NCBI GenBank assembly: GCA_032871835.1
Contig: CM065299.1
Location: forward strand, 81,535,652 to 81,599,651
Direction of reading: 5' to 3'
DNA length: 64,000 nucleotides
From: Dipteronia dyeriana
Lineage: Eukaryota; Streptophyta; Magnoliopsida; Sapindales; Sapindaceae
The notes beneath the pieces were generated by a model. That model had not been told where the DNA came from, ran no database searches, and saw only the letters and a program-made list of their open reading frames with translations. Shown piece after piece: positions 21,653-33,032 of this stretch. The stretch's first letter is position 1; every line of letters starts with the position of its first letter. Made by a program: the position numbers and the translations under genes.

Positions 21653-22475
21653 TTGTTTTGTTATTCAGTTTTCAATGTCAACAACTTTGCTTCGCAATTG
21701 TCTGCTATTAAACCTTTGGATTGGACTAATTTCGAGGAATGGAAAGAGACTCTCACTGCTGTTCTAACTCTTTGGGGGATAGACCTTTCTTTACGTGAGA
21801 ATAAGCCTTCTAAACTCACCGATGAGAGTACTGCTAAACAGAGGTCTCATCGAAAGAAGTGGAAAGAGTCTAATCGGAAGTGTCTGATGATCATGCGTTT
21901 GTCCATTGCCAAAACCATTAAGAAGAGTATTCCAAAATGTAAGGATGCAAAAGCTTTTCTTAAAGTTGTGAGTGGCAAGTTCAATAAGCGAAGCAAGGCT
22001 GAGAGGGGAAAGTATCTGAGCCAGTTGGCGACAATAGTTTATGATGGTACTGGTGATGTTCGTGAGCATATTATGAAGATGACTAATATGGCTATGAAAT
22101 TAAGGGATCTGAATACTGAGATCTCTGACTCTCACCTTGTATGGCAATCCTTGAGTCTTTTCCAAGTGAGTTTGATGTTCTAGAAACCTCTTATAATGCT
22201 CAAGAAGCTGAATGGACTTTGGACCAAATGACTGCAATTGTGGTTCAAGAGGAAGAGACTATTCGCAAAAGTAAGAAACAAAGTGCTCATATGGTTACTC
22301 ACAATAACAAGGGTAAGGAGAAGTTCAATAGGGGTAAGAAGTTTAAACATCATGGAAAGAAAGCTGGCAAGACTAATGGGTTCATTAAGGCTAAGGATGA
22401 TGACATTAAAGGCAAGTGTTTCTAGTGTAGCAAGAAAGGCCATATGAAAAAGGATTGCTTCAAGTTCAAGAAACA
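21653..22475 (+). pseudogene. gag: Copia gag with frameshift and stop in the zinc knuckle
   Basis: The frame includes LSAIKPLDWTNFEEWKETLT and LTLWGIDLSLRENKP, the typical N-terminal part of copia gag (UBN2-like). A one-base frameshift at about 22138-22141 moves the reading to MAILESFPSEFDVLETSYNA. A Lys-rich stretch precedes the CCHC zinc knuckle KCF*CSKKGHMKKDC, interrupted by TAG at 22423-22425. The true start is uncertain because the first codons are also out of phase. Gag would coat the element RNA. Confidence 0.8.
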
Positions 22476-25400
22476 CATAGAAGGTACCCATTTAGCTCTC
22501 GTATGTTTTGAATCTAATTTGGTTGATGTCCCTTTAAATTCTTGGTGGGTTGATTCTGGAGCTACTATTCACGTTACGAATTCATTACAGGGCTTCAGAA
22601 GCAAAAGGAAACCAAGGGATAAAGAAGCTGTTGTTTTCATGGGAAATGGAGAGAAGGCTTTAGTTGAGTTTATAGGAGTTGTTAGATTACCTTTAGCTTC
22701 AGGAAAGTTTTTAGATTTAGTTGATGTTGCTTTTGTTCCTTCTCTCAGACGTAATTTGATTTCCATTTCTAAGTTGGATATTAATGGCTATCGTTTTGAA
22801 TTCAGTAATAAAGTATTTGTTCTTTATCAGGGTTCTTTTCTCATTGGTTCTGGTTGTTTGTGTGATGGTTTGTATAAATTGAATTTACATACTGATTTAG
22901 TTGGTGAATGTTCTCGTTCCGCTGCTGTGATAAATTCTACCATTGGATCTAAACTCCAGAGAGAAAATTGTTCATCCATGCTATGGCATAAACGTGTAGG
23001 CCATATATCCAAAGATCGAATTGAAAGATTAGTGAGAAATGGTATTCTTGATTCACTTGACTTTTCAGATTTTTAGTCTTGTGTTAATTGTTTAAAGGGT
23101 AAAATGACAATAGCTAAAAAGAAAGGGGCAACCATAAGTCAAAATCTGTTGGAAATTATTCATACCGATATATGTGGGCCATTTTCACCCACCGCACTTG
23201 GTGGATATAAATATTTCATTTCTTTTATTGATGATTTCTCACGTTATGGTTACATCTATCTCATTCACGAGAAATCCGAAACCTTAGATATCTTCAAAAT
23301 ATATAAGGCTGAGGTTGAATTGAAATTAGAAAGAAAGATCAAATGTGTTAGATCTGATCGTGGGGGTGAATATTATGGTAGGTATGGTGAAGCTGGTCAG
23401 AATCCTGGTCCGTTTGTGAGGTTTTTACAAGAATGTGGGATTGATGCTCAATACACTATGCATGGTGAACCTAAACAGAATGGAGTTTCTGAGAGGCGGA
23501 ATCGTACATTAATGGACATGGTAAGAAGTATGATCAGTACGAGTTCTTTACCTAAATTTTTATAGAGTGATGCATTAAAGACGGCAACTTACATTCTTAA
23601 TAGAGTTTCCAGAAAATCTGTGCCTAAGACTCCGTTTGAAATGTGGTTTGGTTTGAAGCCAAAATTAAATCACATGAGAGTATGGGGATGTCCTGCGGAA
23701 GTGATGCCTTATGATCCTAATTTGAAAAAGCTGGATTTTAAGACAGTTAGTGCATTTTTTATAGGATATGTGGATAAATCAAAAGGATATATATTTTATT
23801 GTCCTACATACTCTATGAGGATAGTTGAGTCTAAACGTGTTGTATTCTTAGAGGAAGGTAATGAAGTTGAAAAGACTATGCAAACTCAGGATTTTGAGTT
23901 TGAGGAGGACAAATCGGGTGATCCGACATCTTCTACTTCATTGGATGTTGTCATACCACCTCTCTTAGAGCATCATGATGATTTTCTATCTGAACAAGAA
24001 GATGAGCCCTTACCAGTTGTTGTTGAACCTCAACCGGTTATTTATGAGCCCGAGCCAGCTATTGATGAACCTCAGCTAGTCGTTGATGAGCCACAACCAG
24101 TTGTTGATGTTCCTTTAAGGAGATCTCAGAGAGTCCGAAGATCTGTCATTCCTGATGATTATATTGTTTATTTATAGGAGCATGATTTTGACTTAGGAGT
24201 GGATGACGATCCTAGGAATTATGATCAAACTGTTCAGAGCCATCAATTGTCAAAATGGATGGATGCTATGATCGATGAACTGAGATCCATGGATACAAAT
24301 TGTGTTTGGGATTTGGTTAAACTGCCTGATGGTTGCAAGCCCATTGGATGCAAATGGGTTTTTAAGACTAAACGAGACTCTAAAGGCAATGTTGAGAGAC
24401 ATAAAGCTAGACTTGTAGCGAAAGGGTTCAGTCAAAAGGAAGGTATTGATTATACCGAGACTTTTTCGCATGTCTCTTCGAAAGATGCCTTTAGGATTAT
24501 TATGGCCTTAGTTGCTCATTTTGATTTAGAGCTGCATCAAATGGATGTGAAAACTGCTTTCCTAAATAGAGATCTCGTATATGATGTATACATGATGCAA
24601 CCTAAAGGTTTTCAGGCGGTTGGAAAGGAACATATGGTTTGTAAGCTCAGAAAATCCATTTATGGTCTGAAACAAGCTTCAAGGCAATGGTATTTGAAAT
24701 TTGATGAAGTCGTTACATCATATGGTTTTGTTGAAAATTCGAAGGATCATTGCATATACCTCAAGGTCAGTGGGAGCAATTTTATTTTTCTTATACTTTA
24801 TGTTGACGATATTTTGCTCGCCAGTAATAATTTGGGGTTGCTGCATGATACCAAGAATTTTCTATCTGGTAGCTTTGTAATGAAAGGCCTTGGGGAAGTC
24901 TCTTATGTCATTGGTATTGAGATACAACGTGATAGGTCACGTGGTTTGCTTGGATTATCTCAAAAGGCTTACATTGATAGGGTACTAGAGAGGTTTAACA
25001 TGAGTGTTTGTTCCCCAAGTGAGGTACCTATCGTGAAAGGAGATAAACTTACGAAGCTACAGTGTCCCCAGAATGAGCTAGAACGTTCTCAAATAAAAGA
25101 TGTCCCGTATTCATCTACGATTGGCAGTTTGATGTATGCACAGGTTTGTACACGTCCAAATATTGCTTTTGCAATTAGTGTACTTGGCAGATTTCAAAGT
25201 AATCCCGGCATTCATCATTGGACAGCAGCAAAGAAAGTTATGCGTTATCTGCAGCGAACAAAGGATTTCATGCTCACTTATAAGTGTTCAGACATATTGG
25301 AAGTTGTTGGTTATGCAGATGCGGATTTTGCTGGTTGTACAGATGATCTAAAATCCACTTCATGTTTTGTGTTTATATTGGTTGATGGAGCCATTTCGTG

Positions 25401-25791
25401 GAAGAGTGTCAAGCAGACACTTACAGCTTCATCTACTATGCAAGCTGAGTTTGTGGCATATTATGAGGCAACAATCCAAGCAGTTTGGTTACGGAATTTC
25501 ATTTCAGGGTTACAGATTGTCGATTCCATTTCTAAACCATTGACAATCTATTGTGACAATTCCGCAGCAGTTTCTTTCTCTAAGAACAATAAAAGGTCTT
25601 CAGGGTCTAAACATATGGAGATCAAGTATCTTGTGGTTAGAGAGAAAGTTCAAGAGTTGCAAACTTCTATTATTCATATTGCCACGGAAGAGATGATAGT
25701 TGATCCCCTAACCAAGGGACTATCTCCGAAGGTTTTTAGAGGGCATGTTACCCGTATAGGGTTGGTAGATAGTTATGATATACTTGGTTAG
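22476..25791 (+). pseudogene. pol: Copia pol: protease, integrase, reverse transcriptase, RNase H
   Basis: The protease active site is visible in WWVDSGATIHVTNS (about 22542-22580). The gag-pre-integrase segment is LWHKRVGHISKDRIERL. The integrase core begins IIHTDICGPFSPTALGGYK, with SFIDDFSRYGY and RSDRGGEY. A reverse transcriptase (RVT_2) follows, with KWVFKTKRD, RLVAKGFSQKEG, MDVKTAFLN and the YVDD catalytic motif (about 24799). RNase H includes GYADADFAG and ends LVDSYDILG at 25791. In-frame TAG stops occur at 23074-23076, 23563-23565 and 24175-24177. The last 530 codons (24199-25791) are open and nearly intact. Confidence 0.9.
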
Positions 25792-26426
25792 TGGGAGTTA
25801 TGTTTTGTTTTTAAATTAACTGCAGTTTTCTGTTTAATAAAATTTTATTTATTCTCGAGAATATATTTATACATTGTATATGCATGTTATTTGCCATGAT
25901 ATGCGCGTATATATGTTTTTATTGTGGCAGGATATCTCAAAGTTTTTGGCTTTGAGGAGGCAATTCACTCATAAGGTATAAAGTTTCTACCGATGAGTGA
26001 ATATTACTTAAGACAGAAGGATTTGCCCGTCTTAAGAGAGGTTGAACTCAAGGTCAAAGTGTTTGGCCAATGAGTGTAAAATGCTTAAGACATTAAGTTT
26101 TCTCATCTTAAGCTGCTTCGTATTATATGAAGTGGGACCTATAAGGAAATAGGCATGATGGTCACATTTGCATGTAATTTCCATACCACACATACATACC
26201 ATTTTACCCGGGTAGGTAGAGCTAATGGTATTTTGATTACATATGATCTTATGCTGATTAAAGATGTAATGATCTATGTAGTTGGATACTTGATGTTCTA
26301 TTGGACTAAGGGGAATGAAGGTTACTCTTAAACATTCCTTGTGGCCACATATAATTGTTTGTCAATTCGGAGAGTCGTTTTCTAAAATGAATTTTTAAAT
26401 TTAAAATAATAATGTCTAAGTAGCTT
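25792..26426. other. Copia 3' non-coding region between pol and the 3' LTR
   Basis: About 635 bp with no ORF. It contains related short blocks with CTTAAGA, GATGAGTGAAT and AATGAGTGTAA (25960-26115). Two of these (TTACTTAAGACAGAAGG and TGCTTAAGACATTAAG) look like a degraded direct repeat. Confidence 0.6.
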
Positions 26427-26437
26427 AAGTGGGAGAA
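26427..26437 (+). promoter_or_regulatory. Polypurine tract of the copia element
   Basis: AAGTGGGAGAA abuts the 3' LTR start (TGTAAGG). It would prime plus-strand DNA synthesis during reverse transcription. Confidence 0.88.
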
Positions 26438-26955
26438 TGTAAGGTTCTTATAAAATTGTGAGCAACATATGCCATTATATTTTATATTTATGAAAAACCG
26501 AATTGATTGGATTGTTTAAGTAAGTGAGAGTTGACCGGAAAAGCTCGTTTGATTGTGATCAATATTTGTTGGGCTCGGTGCACCTCAGCTACATTAAATA
26601 AATGTAGGATATGGTATGAGCTATTGTATATATGTGGGCCTAGTATTCCTATTAGGACTAGCCATCCTATTAGGGTTTTGAGAATCCTTTATGGGTTAGG
26701 ATTCTAGGAAGTTATACTATATATAGGGGGTCCCTACTCTCACTCACAGAAAAGATTATTACAGATTTGTCTCCCCATTAGGCAATCTGAGAAAGGTGAG
26801 TTGAGTGTAGAAGATTCTCTATTGTTTTAACTATTTTCTCTGTTTTATTTCAGATTGGTGTTCTTAGTACATCAATGGACTCAGGAAATTTAGGTACGAA
26901 TTCATGCTTATGTATTTAATACGAATATATATGTTTATTACATACAACTCCAACA
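26438..26955 (+). repeat. 3' LTR of the copia element
   Basis: 518 bp, TGTAAGG to CCAACA, homologous to 20181-20716 at about 94% by hand count. It has a single copy of the 18-bp block that is doubled in the 5' LTR. Confidence 0.93.
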
Positions 26956-26960
26956 TCATC

Positions 26961-27457
26961 CTCATAGATTCATGATATTTTAGGTGTCAGATTTTTATTA
27001 ATTAATTAATTTATTAAAAAGTTAACAACGAATTATTCAATCAAATATTTAGATGTGGATAATAATAAACATTCAACATTTTTATCCGTCATTTATATCC
27101 AACTTGATGTGATACTTCTTATCAGCTGTTATATCGCTCATCATCACACATTAATTTTTTTTAATATTAAAGTACTAGGTTTAAGGAATGTAATTTTTTT
27201 TAATTCAACTCAATTGGTGTAATGATGTGACAACTAATAAGGAAGTGTTATATTGGCAGTCAACTTCACATGAAGTTGGATGTAAATATTAAACAAAAAT
27301 ATTAGATGTTTAGATGTGACAACTAAACATTGTAGAAGAAAATGCAATGACCTCCCCTAAAGTTTGACATAAATACAGATAGATATTAAGTATATAATTA
27401 TTTAGTCGGACATCCCTTGCTATTAAAATTGAAGTACTAAAACGATTCAAATTACCC
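26961..27457. other. AT-rich spacer between the copia and Harbinger-like elements
   Basis: No gene is visible. There are short ATTAATTAATTAATT-like runs near 26996-27010. Similar phrases about AGTTAACAACG and target-like text do not define an element. Confidence 0.45.
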
Positions 27458-27460
27458 TTA

Positions 27461-28627
27461 TGGGCCGTTTGGTATGGGGTAATCAAAATAACGTGATTCC
27501 TGGAAAAATGAAACCCAGTAATATGATTACCGGGAGAGTTGTATATATGTGTTTGGTTGTACATGGGAATATTGCATCGGATTCATTGGAATATTAATAG
27601 GGTGTTTGGTTGTATATGTGAATTTGTTTTTTTTTTAATTTATTATTTATTAGAAACTAAAAAAAATCGATCATTTGGCTTTGCCCAGTTGCCATTCTTT
27701 AAAGAGATCCATTTAAAGAACCCATCAGTTGTCCAGTTGTCATTCTTGAAAGAGATCCATTTCAATAAGAAAAAAAAACCCAGATATTCTACGTCGTCAT
27801 CTCCTTGCCTCCACGTCGCTGTCGTCGTCGCCTCCTTGCCTCCACGCCGCCGTCGCCGTCGACTCTGGTCAGGATCTTGTTTGTCGTCGCCGCCGCCTTC
27901 ATCTGGTTGGGTTCGTCGTCTTCTTCATCATCGTAGCTCCTTGTCGTCGCCGTCGTCATCATCATCTGGCAAACACAGATCTTGTGTTGTTGCTACTTGC
28001 TGCAATTTTTTTCTATTACTGTTGGTGATAGTGTTTGATGTTGTTTGAGCAAACCCAGATCTTGTGTTTGATGAAGATGAAGTTGGGTATTGTTTGGTTG
28101 ATGAAAGTAGGTTTTAAAATCTAAAATTTTGGTGTTTGGGTAGTGTGAAAGTGTAAGAAAATAAAAGAATAAAACTGGAATTTTTTTGGAAGAAATTGAT
28201 AGATTGTCAGGATTAGGATTTGGGGGTGAATTGAAGAGGAGAAGATTTGATCTACGGTTTGTGCGATTGAAAATTGAAGAAGAAGAGGTTAATGATTAGG
28301 GATTTTTGTGAAATGAAATTGAGGATTTTTGGTATTAATTTCAGAAGTATCGTTGAAGAACCATGGTGAAGAAAATAAAATAAAAATATTTTTTTAAAAT
28401 GATGGTGGGTCCCACGGTGGGAATCAGAAGGAGGTAATCTGAAAACCACCTATTCTGATGGGAATCAAATTACCCTCCTAGAGGGTAATGTGATTCCCAT
28501 AGGATTCACATTCCCGGGAAACCAAAAACCCAAACCTGCAACCAAAAAACTCAAACATGCTACCAAACATGAGAATGCTTTGAGATTCTCATTCCCATAC
28601 AAAGATGCCCCCATACCAAACGGCCCC
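27461..28627. mobile_element. PIF/Harbinger-like non-autonomous element with TTA duplication
   Basis: The left end GGGCCGTTTGGTATGGGG (27462-27479) is the inverted complement of the right end CCCCATACCAAACGGCCC (28609-28626). TTA flanks both sides (27458-27460, 28628-28630), the 3-bp duplication typical of PIF/Harbinger. Further inside, subterminal TGATTACC/GGTAAT and GATTCC/GGAATC motifs are repeated in both orientations. No transposase is present. The interior 27790-27970 is an unusual GC-rich island of CGTCG/CGCCG triplets in otherwise AT-rich DNA. The open frame across it (27539-28048) has low complexity and is not called a gene. Confidence 0.8.
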
Positions 28628-28630
28628 TTA

Positions 28631-28990
28631 GTTACCAAAATTTAAAAGTAAAAAATGATCTTTTTTATTAAAAAACCATTAAATGAAATTAATTGGAGAT
28701 AATCCTTTCAATGCAATCATAAATCAAAAATAATAAATTTAACATGGAAAAAAAACTATTTTAAAATTTAAAATTATATTCAATTTAAAATTTAATTTTT
28801 TTATACTAATTTTAAAGGCTAGTTATTTAAAATGAAAAATATTTAATGATTCATAAAGTAGTATTTTAACATTTCAATTTAAACCATTATATAAATTTTT
28901 AAATTTAAAAATAAAGATAATTTTAAAAATAAAAAAACAACTTTTTATTTACTTTAAAAATAGTAAAATAAAATAAAATAAAAATTAAGA
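28631..28990. other. Very AT-rich spacer
   Basis: Almost only A and T, with TTTAAAAT-type words. Nothing else is recognisable. Confidence 0.5.
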
Positions 28991-29161
28991 TAATTTAAAA
29001 TTTTACCAACAGCCTCTTTAGACATGCCGTCAGTTCGGTTCCAATCGTGGAACTGTGGCCTTAGAATCGAAACCAGGGAGATTCCGGTTCCCTAAAATAC
29101 AGAATCAAACAAGAACCATCGGTTCAGTTTCGATTCTAGAACTGGCGGTTCTAGTACCATA

Positions 29162-29194
<33 letters not shown>

Positions 29195-29772
29195 ATTCGT
29201 TAGAACCAAATCTCTCTCTCTCTCTCTCTACCACAAACCTAGATCTCTTTCTCTAATCCAAACCAGTCAAGTACATACCACCTAAACTCAATCACACACA
29301 TCCGCCACGTCACCACCCTCAATCTCATCTCTATCTCTCGATCGATCCAAGCAAAAAGAAGAAGACATACAAAGAAGCTGAGGAAGAAAGAAAAAGAAAG
29401 AAAAAGAAAGAGGAATAAGAAAAAAGAAAGAACAAGAAAGAATAAGATGATGATGATCAATCCAACCACTGGAAAATTTGGGTTGATTTAGGAGAGAGAG
29501 ATGAAGATCTGGGTTGAAAGAGAGAGATAAAGATCTAGGAACTAGGATTCTGGATTGATTTGAGAGGGAGAGATGAAGAGACGGTTGATATGGGAGAATT
29601 TGTTGGGTCGATTTGGGATTGGGGAGTTAGGGAGTTGGGTCAATCTACTGAGTGGCTTTTTTTTTTAAATGGAATCGAACCAGCAGAACCAGTGAAACCA
29701 AACCAAAACCGATATATATATATATATATAATTGATTGTTTGTGTCTTATACTATATGCATCCAATATTTTC
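28991..29772. repeat. Possible non-autonomous element rich in GGTTC motifs, with simple repeats
   Basis: 29035-29160 holds many GGTTC/GAACC words in both orientations (GTTCGGTTCC, GAACCATCGGTTC, GAACTGGCGGTTC), and GAACCAGCAGAACCAG recurs at 29677-29692. Dense subterminal repeats of this kind are seen in hAT-type non-autonomous elements, but no clear TIR or TSD was found. Inside are (ATT)n at 29161-29192, (CT)n at 29211-29229, AAAG-rich sequence at 29385-29440 and (TA)n at 29711-29730. Confidence 0.4.
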
Positions 29773-29875
29773 ACCTAGTGATAACTGAAAAATTAGCCTC
29801 AACAATGTCCTAAGTTAAAAAATAAAACAAATAATTGTATATATTCACAATTATATTAATGGTATTTGTGTAATT
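29773..29875. repeat. Left copy of the ~103-bp direct repeat flanking the LINE
   Basis: It starts ACCTAGTGATAAC, contains GAAAAATTAG and CAATGTCCTAAGTT, and ends TTTGTGTAATT immediately before the T-rich end of the minus-strand LINE. The partner is at 31968-32071, roughly 80% identical by eye. It is interpreted as an unusually long target-site duplication. Confidence 0.75.
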
Positions 29876-29878
29876 AAT

Positions 29879-31967
29879 TTTATTTTTTTGAAAGTAGGAT
29901 AATTTCATTAAAACATAAAAAGTTTAAATTACAGGATATCATCCAAAGCTAGCTTAGAAAGTCAACTAGGGAAAGAGTCTTCCTAAAACAAGGAAGAACA
30001 AGAAGAAATGGTTCTTTTAGCGAGCACAAGAGCTTTGTTATAATAACAATGAGAAACATGAGAAAAAAAACAAGCCAAAAACTTAGAACATAAACACTGA
30101 ATGTCTTGAATCCAATTGTCAATCTCACATCTAGAGGAGATCACACTATTGCATACGTTGACTATATTAATTGCATCTGACTCCACCTCTAAGGAAAGAA
30201 AGCCCCTCTTATTAGCCAACTTCAAATCTTTCAGAATTGCTTTAACTTTTGCCAATTCAGCACCAAAAGACCCGGAGAATACCAATACAGAAATAACAAG
30301 AATATTCCTCAAACCACCTCTGAACACACATCCTATATCGATTCTTTTGTTTCTAATATCAATCGCTGCATTAACATTTAACTTAACCGTAGAAGAGGAA
30401 GGAGGCTTCCAACCATAAAAATTTCTATAAGTGGTTGACTCAACAACATAAACCTTGCAAGCCAACTTAAACTCTGTTAAAAAAACTTAGCTTTACCCCA
30501 ACCATATTCACCAACTAAAGGCTTTCCTCCATGAATACAACCATTCCTAGCACTCCAAACCATCCAAGTTGCCATAAGAAAAATCTTCACAAACTCAACA
30601 TTTATAACAACATTAAACCATTCTATCCTGGCCATAATACTAAGAGCTTTTAGCTTTTTTAGAGCATCAAACAAAGGGTGGGAAAACCAGAAAATGAGCG
30701 ATCTTTTTGCAAAGCCAAGGAGCATGATTAACAGTGTTTGCACCTATACCATACAGCCCACAACAAGATGAATCCATAATACCCTTTTTCCTCATAAAAA
30801 CTTTGAAGGGGGAATATTTTATAAGCTTTTCATGAGGAAATTCTAACTTTATCTAGAATTTGCAAAGACCAAAGTCTTTTCCACCAAGGAGCCCTTATAG
30901 AACTAGAAGCAACACACCCTTGATGGAGGTTAAGAGTCAATCTATAGGCACTTTTACTCTTAAATTCTCCTTTTTTTTAATATAAAATATAATCACATTT
31001 TGGGTTAGCACTCAAAGAGATACTCAAAAATCATCCCAACTTTATCTAGTAAAAAACTTTCCTTAACCAGCTCCTCACATCACACTCCCGGAGCTATAAT
31101 CAGACTAAAACTATCGAATCAGCTGGAAGGTATTTTAGGAAGACCACTTTAAAAGAAAAAGGCTTTAGTAATCATTGATCATTATAAATAGAAACAACTC
31201 ACTCATCACCAATCCTCAACCTCACCCTTTTCAACAACACCTCTCTTCCTTATAAAATATTGTGCCAGATAAAAGAAGGGTTGTCTCCCAATGAATAGTT
31301 AATGAAGGAAGAATCATGGTCGTATTTAGCCTTCAAAACTCGAGCCATATGAAAAGAGGGATTACCCAACAGTCTCCAGCCTTGTTTCGCCAATAGGGCT
31401 TGATTGGAAGCCTCCACATCCCTAAAACTCATCCCACCAAAATCTTTGGGTTGGCATATTTTATGTCAAGCTAAAACATGCATTTTCTTTTTGTCTTCAC
31501 TCATCTCCCACCAAAACTCAACAAATAATCTTCTAAGCTCCAAACCTAGTGACATAGGCAGTCGAAAGTAACTCACGACGTACGTGGGGATAGCATAAAC
31601 CACTGCCTTAATCAAATCTCATGCCAACCTACTGAGAACAACTTACTTTTCCAACCTTAAAGCTTCAGCCAATCCCTATCTTTAACTCCAAAAATCCGCC
31701 TCTTGTTTCTACTAATGGATGAGGGAAGACCTAGGTATTTTCATGGTACAACACAACTTAAATATTAAAATGTTCTTTACCTCATTGATGGTACCCCTAA
31801 CAACATTGGGAATAAAAGAAAGCACATACTTTTCGAAGTTGATGAACTAGCCTGAAGCCCTTTCATGCTTATCAAACAAAACCTTAAGATGAGAACACTC
31901 ACTTGTGGTAGCTCTAGCAAATATCAAACTGTCATCGGTAAAAAGAAGATGAGTAACTAAAAAATTA
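29879..31967 (-). mobile_element. 5'-truncated LINE (L1-type non-LTR retrotransposon), inactive
   Basis: On the minus strand the order is: end of the reverse transcriptase (HLLFTDDSLIFARATTSE with the F-x-DD motif, 31950-31900), FGGMSFRDVEASNQALLAKQ and GWRLLGNPSFHMARVLKAKY (about 31437-31320), then a zinc-binding RT-associated region (30743-30477, FLMATWMVWSARNG), then an RNase H-like domain (30465-29983, WKPPSSSTVKLNVNAAID, AELAKVKAILKDLKLA, LEVESDAINIVNVCNS). Many stops and frame changes are present. The 3' end has a short A-tract (TTTCAAAAAAATAAAA on the minus strand). The endonuclease, ORF1 and most of RT are missing. Confidence 0.88.
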
Positions 31968-32071
31968 ACCTACTAATAACAGAAAAATTAGTCTGGACAA
32001 TGTCCTAAGTTTAAAATATAAAACAAAAAACCATATACATTTACAAATGTATTAGTGGCATTTTTGTAATT
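31968..32071. repeat. Right copy of the ~103-bp direct repeat flanking the LINE
   Basis: It begins ACCTACTAATAAC exactly where the truncated LINE coding sequence stops, and ends TTTTTGTAATT. It aligns along its whole length with 29773-29875, with about 20 differences. Confidence 0.75.
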
Positions 32072-32557
32072 GACATTGGTCCATGCAATTACAAGGTTCT
32101 CACTAATTTGATGGTAGATGATTTGTATTTTTTTTAATTTTATTACACATTTTTTTTCAAATGGCTAGTGATACTCGTATTGCCTTAATAATCAATATCT
32201 AACGATCCTAATTATTGGGATTTTCCCCAAGTACAATCAATAATTACTTTAAGAATGCCAATTTTTTTCTAGGTTCAACCAACTGAGTTAGGATCCTCTC
32301 CTATCATTTTCTTTTTCTGTTCGTTTTTTCAATATAAGTGAAACATCCACTTACATGAGAGATGAATAAATTCTAACAATGTATTTTCTTTTATGTTTAG
32401 GTGTCACTGTGTCAACATCTAATAAAAAAAAGGATTGGGTATAGGCACATATTATTGGTATAGGCACATATTATTAGACAATATGTATTCCAATCGATAT
32501 CGTATATTCGTATATTCTAGTATAGACACCGATTATTAGATAAAAAGCTGGGCAACT
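32072..32557. other. AT-rich spacer with short duplications
   Basis: No gene is visible. TATAGGCACATATTATT is repeated at about 32440 and 32459, and a related TATAGACACCGATTATT follows near 32521. No element ends could be defined. Confidence 0.5.
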
Positions 32558-32560
32558 TAA

Positions 32561-33029
32561 CACTATATTTGGATTGGTGGAAAATGAGAGAAAGAAAAGG
32601 AAAGGTAAATGAGGAAAAGAGAGGAAAGAAAAGAAAGGAAAGTATTTTTGATGATTATTATTTGGATGGTTATAAATAAAACAAAAGGAAAGTAAACCAA
32701 TCCTATTTGGAGGGAAGAAATAAATGAAATCATTTCATTCTATATACAAAAATATCATTTTTCAACAATATGAATACCCAATATTAATAGGGTTAGTTTT
32801 GGGATATTGAAAAATCATAATTTTAGATTCCTTTCTCTCATTTTCCTCCCAAAATTGGGTGGAAACCAAATTGGGTGAAACAAAAAGAAAATACTCCCTC
32901 ATTTTCCTTCTATTTTCTTCATTTTCCCTTTTTTTTTCCCTCTCATTTATCAATCCAAACAAGATATTATAAATTCATTCAAACCATTTTATTTCTTTTC
33001 TCTCATATTCCATCAAACCAAACATAACG
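32561..33029. mobile_element. MITE, PIF/Harbinger-like (469 bp)
   Basis: The left end CACTATATTTGGATTGGTGG and the inverted right end CGTTATGTTTGGTTTGATGG form an imperfect terminal inverted repeat that continues into GAA.ATGAGAGAAA. TAA flanks both sides (32558-32560, 33030-33032). The interior is purine/pyrimidine-rich with no coding potential. The open frame at 32762-32962 is a by-product. Confidence 0.7.
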
Positions 33030-33032
33030 TAA

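Larger units (their letters stand above)
20181..26955 (+). mobile_element. Complete but inactive Ty1/copia retrotransposon
   Basis: The element spans 6775 bp with two LTRs, a primer-binding site, gag-pol in copia order (gag, PR, INT, RT, RNase H) and a polypurine tract. It is flanked by a 5-bp target duplication, TCGTC (20176-20180) and TCATC (26956-26960), with one difference. By hand count the LTRs differ at about 30 of 518 aligned sites (about 94% identity), nearly all transitions, plus one 18-bp duplication. Stops and a frameshift inactivate it. The copia lineage was not assigned. Confidence 0.92.

Noticed and set aside
27539..28048. 169-codon frame with Ser/Arg/Pro-rich sequence
   Set aside because: Low-complexity translation of CGTCG triplets inside a non-autonomous element. 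Kept only as a possible capture to check.
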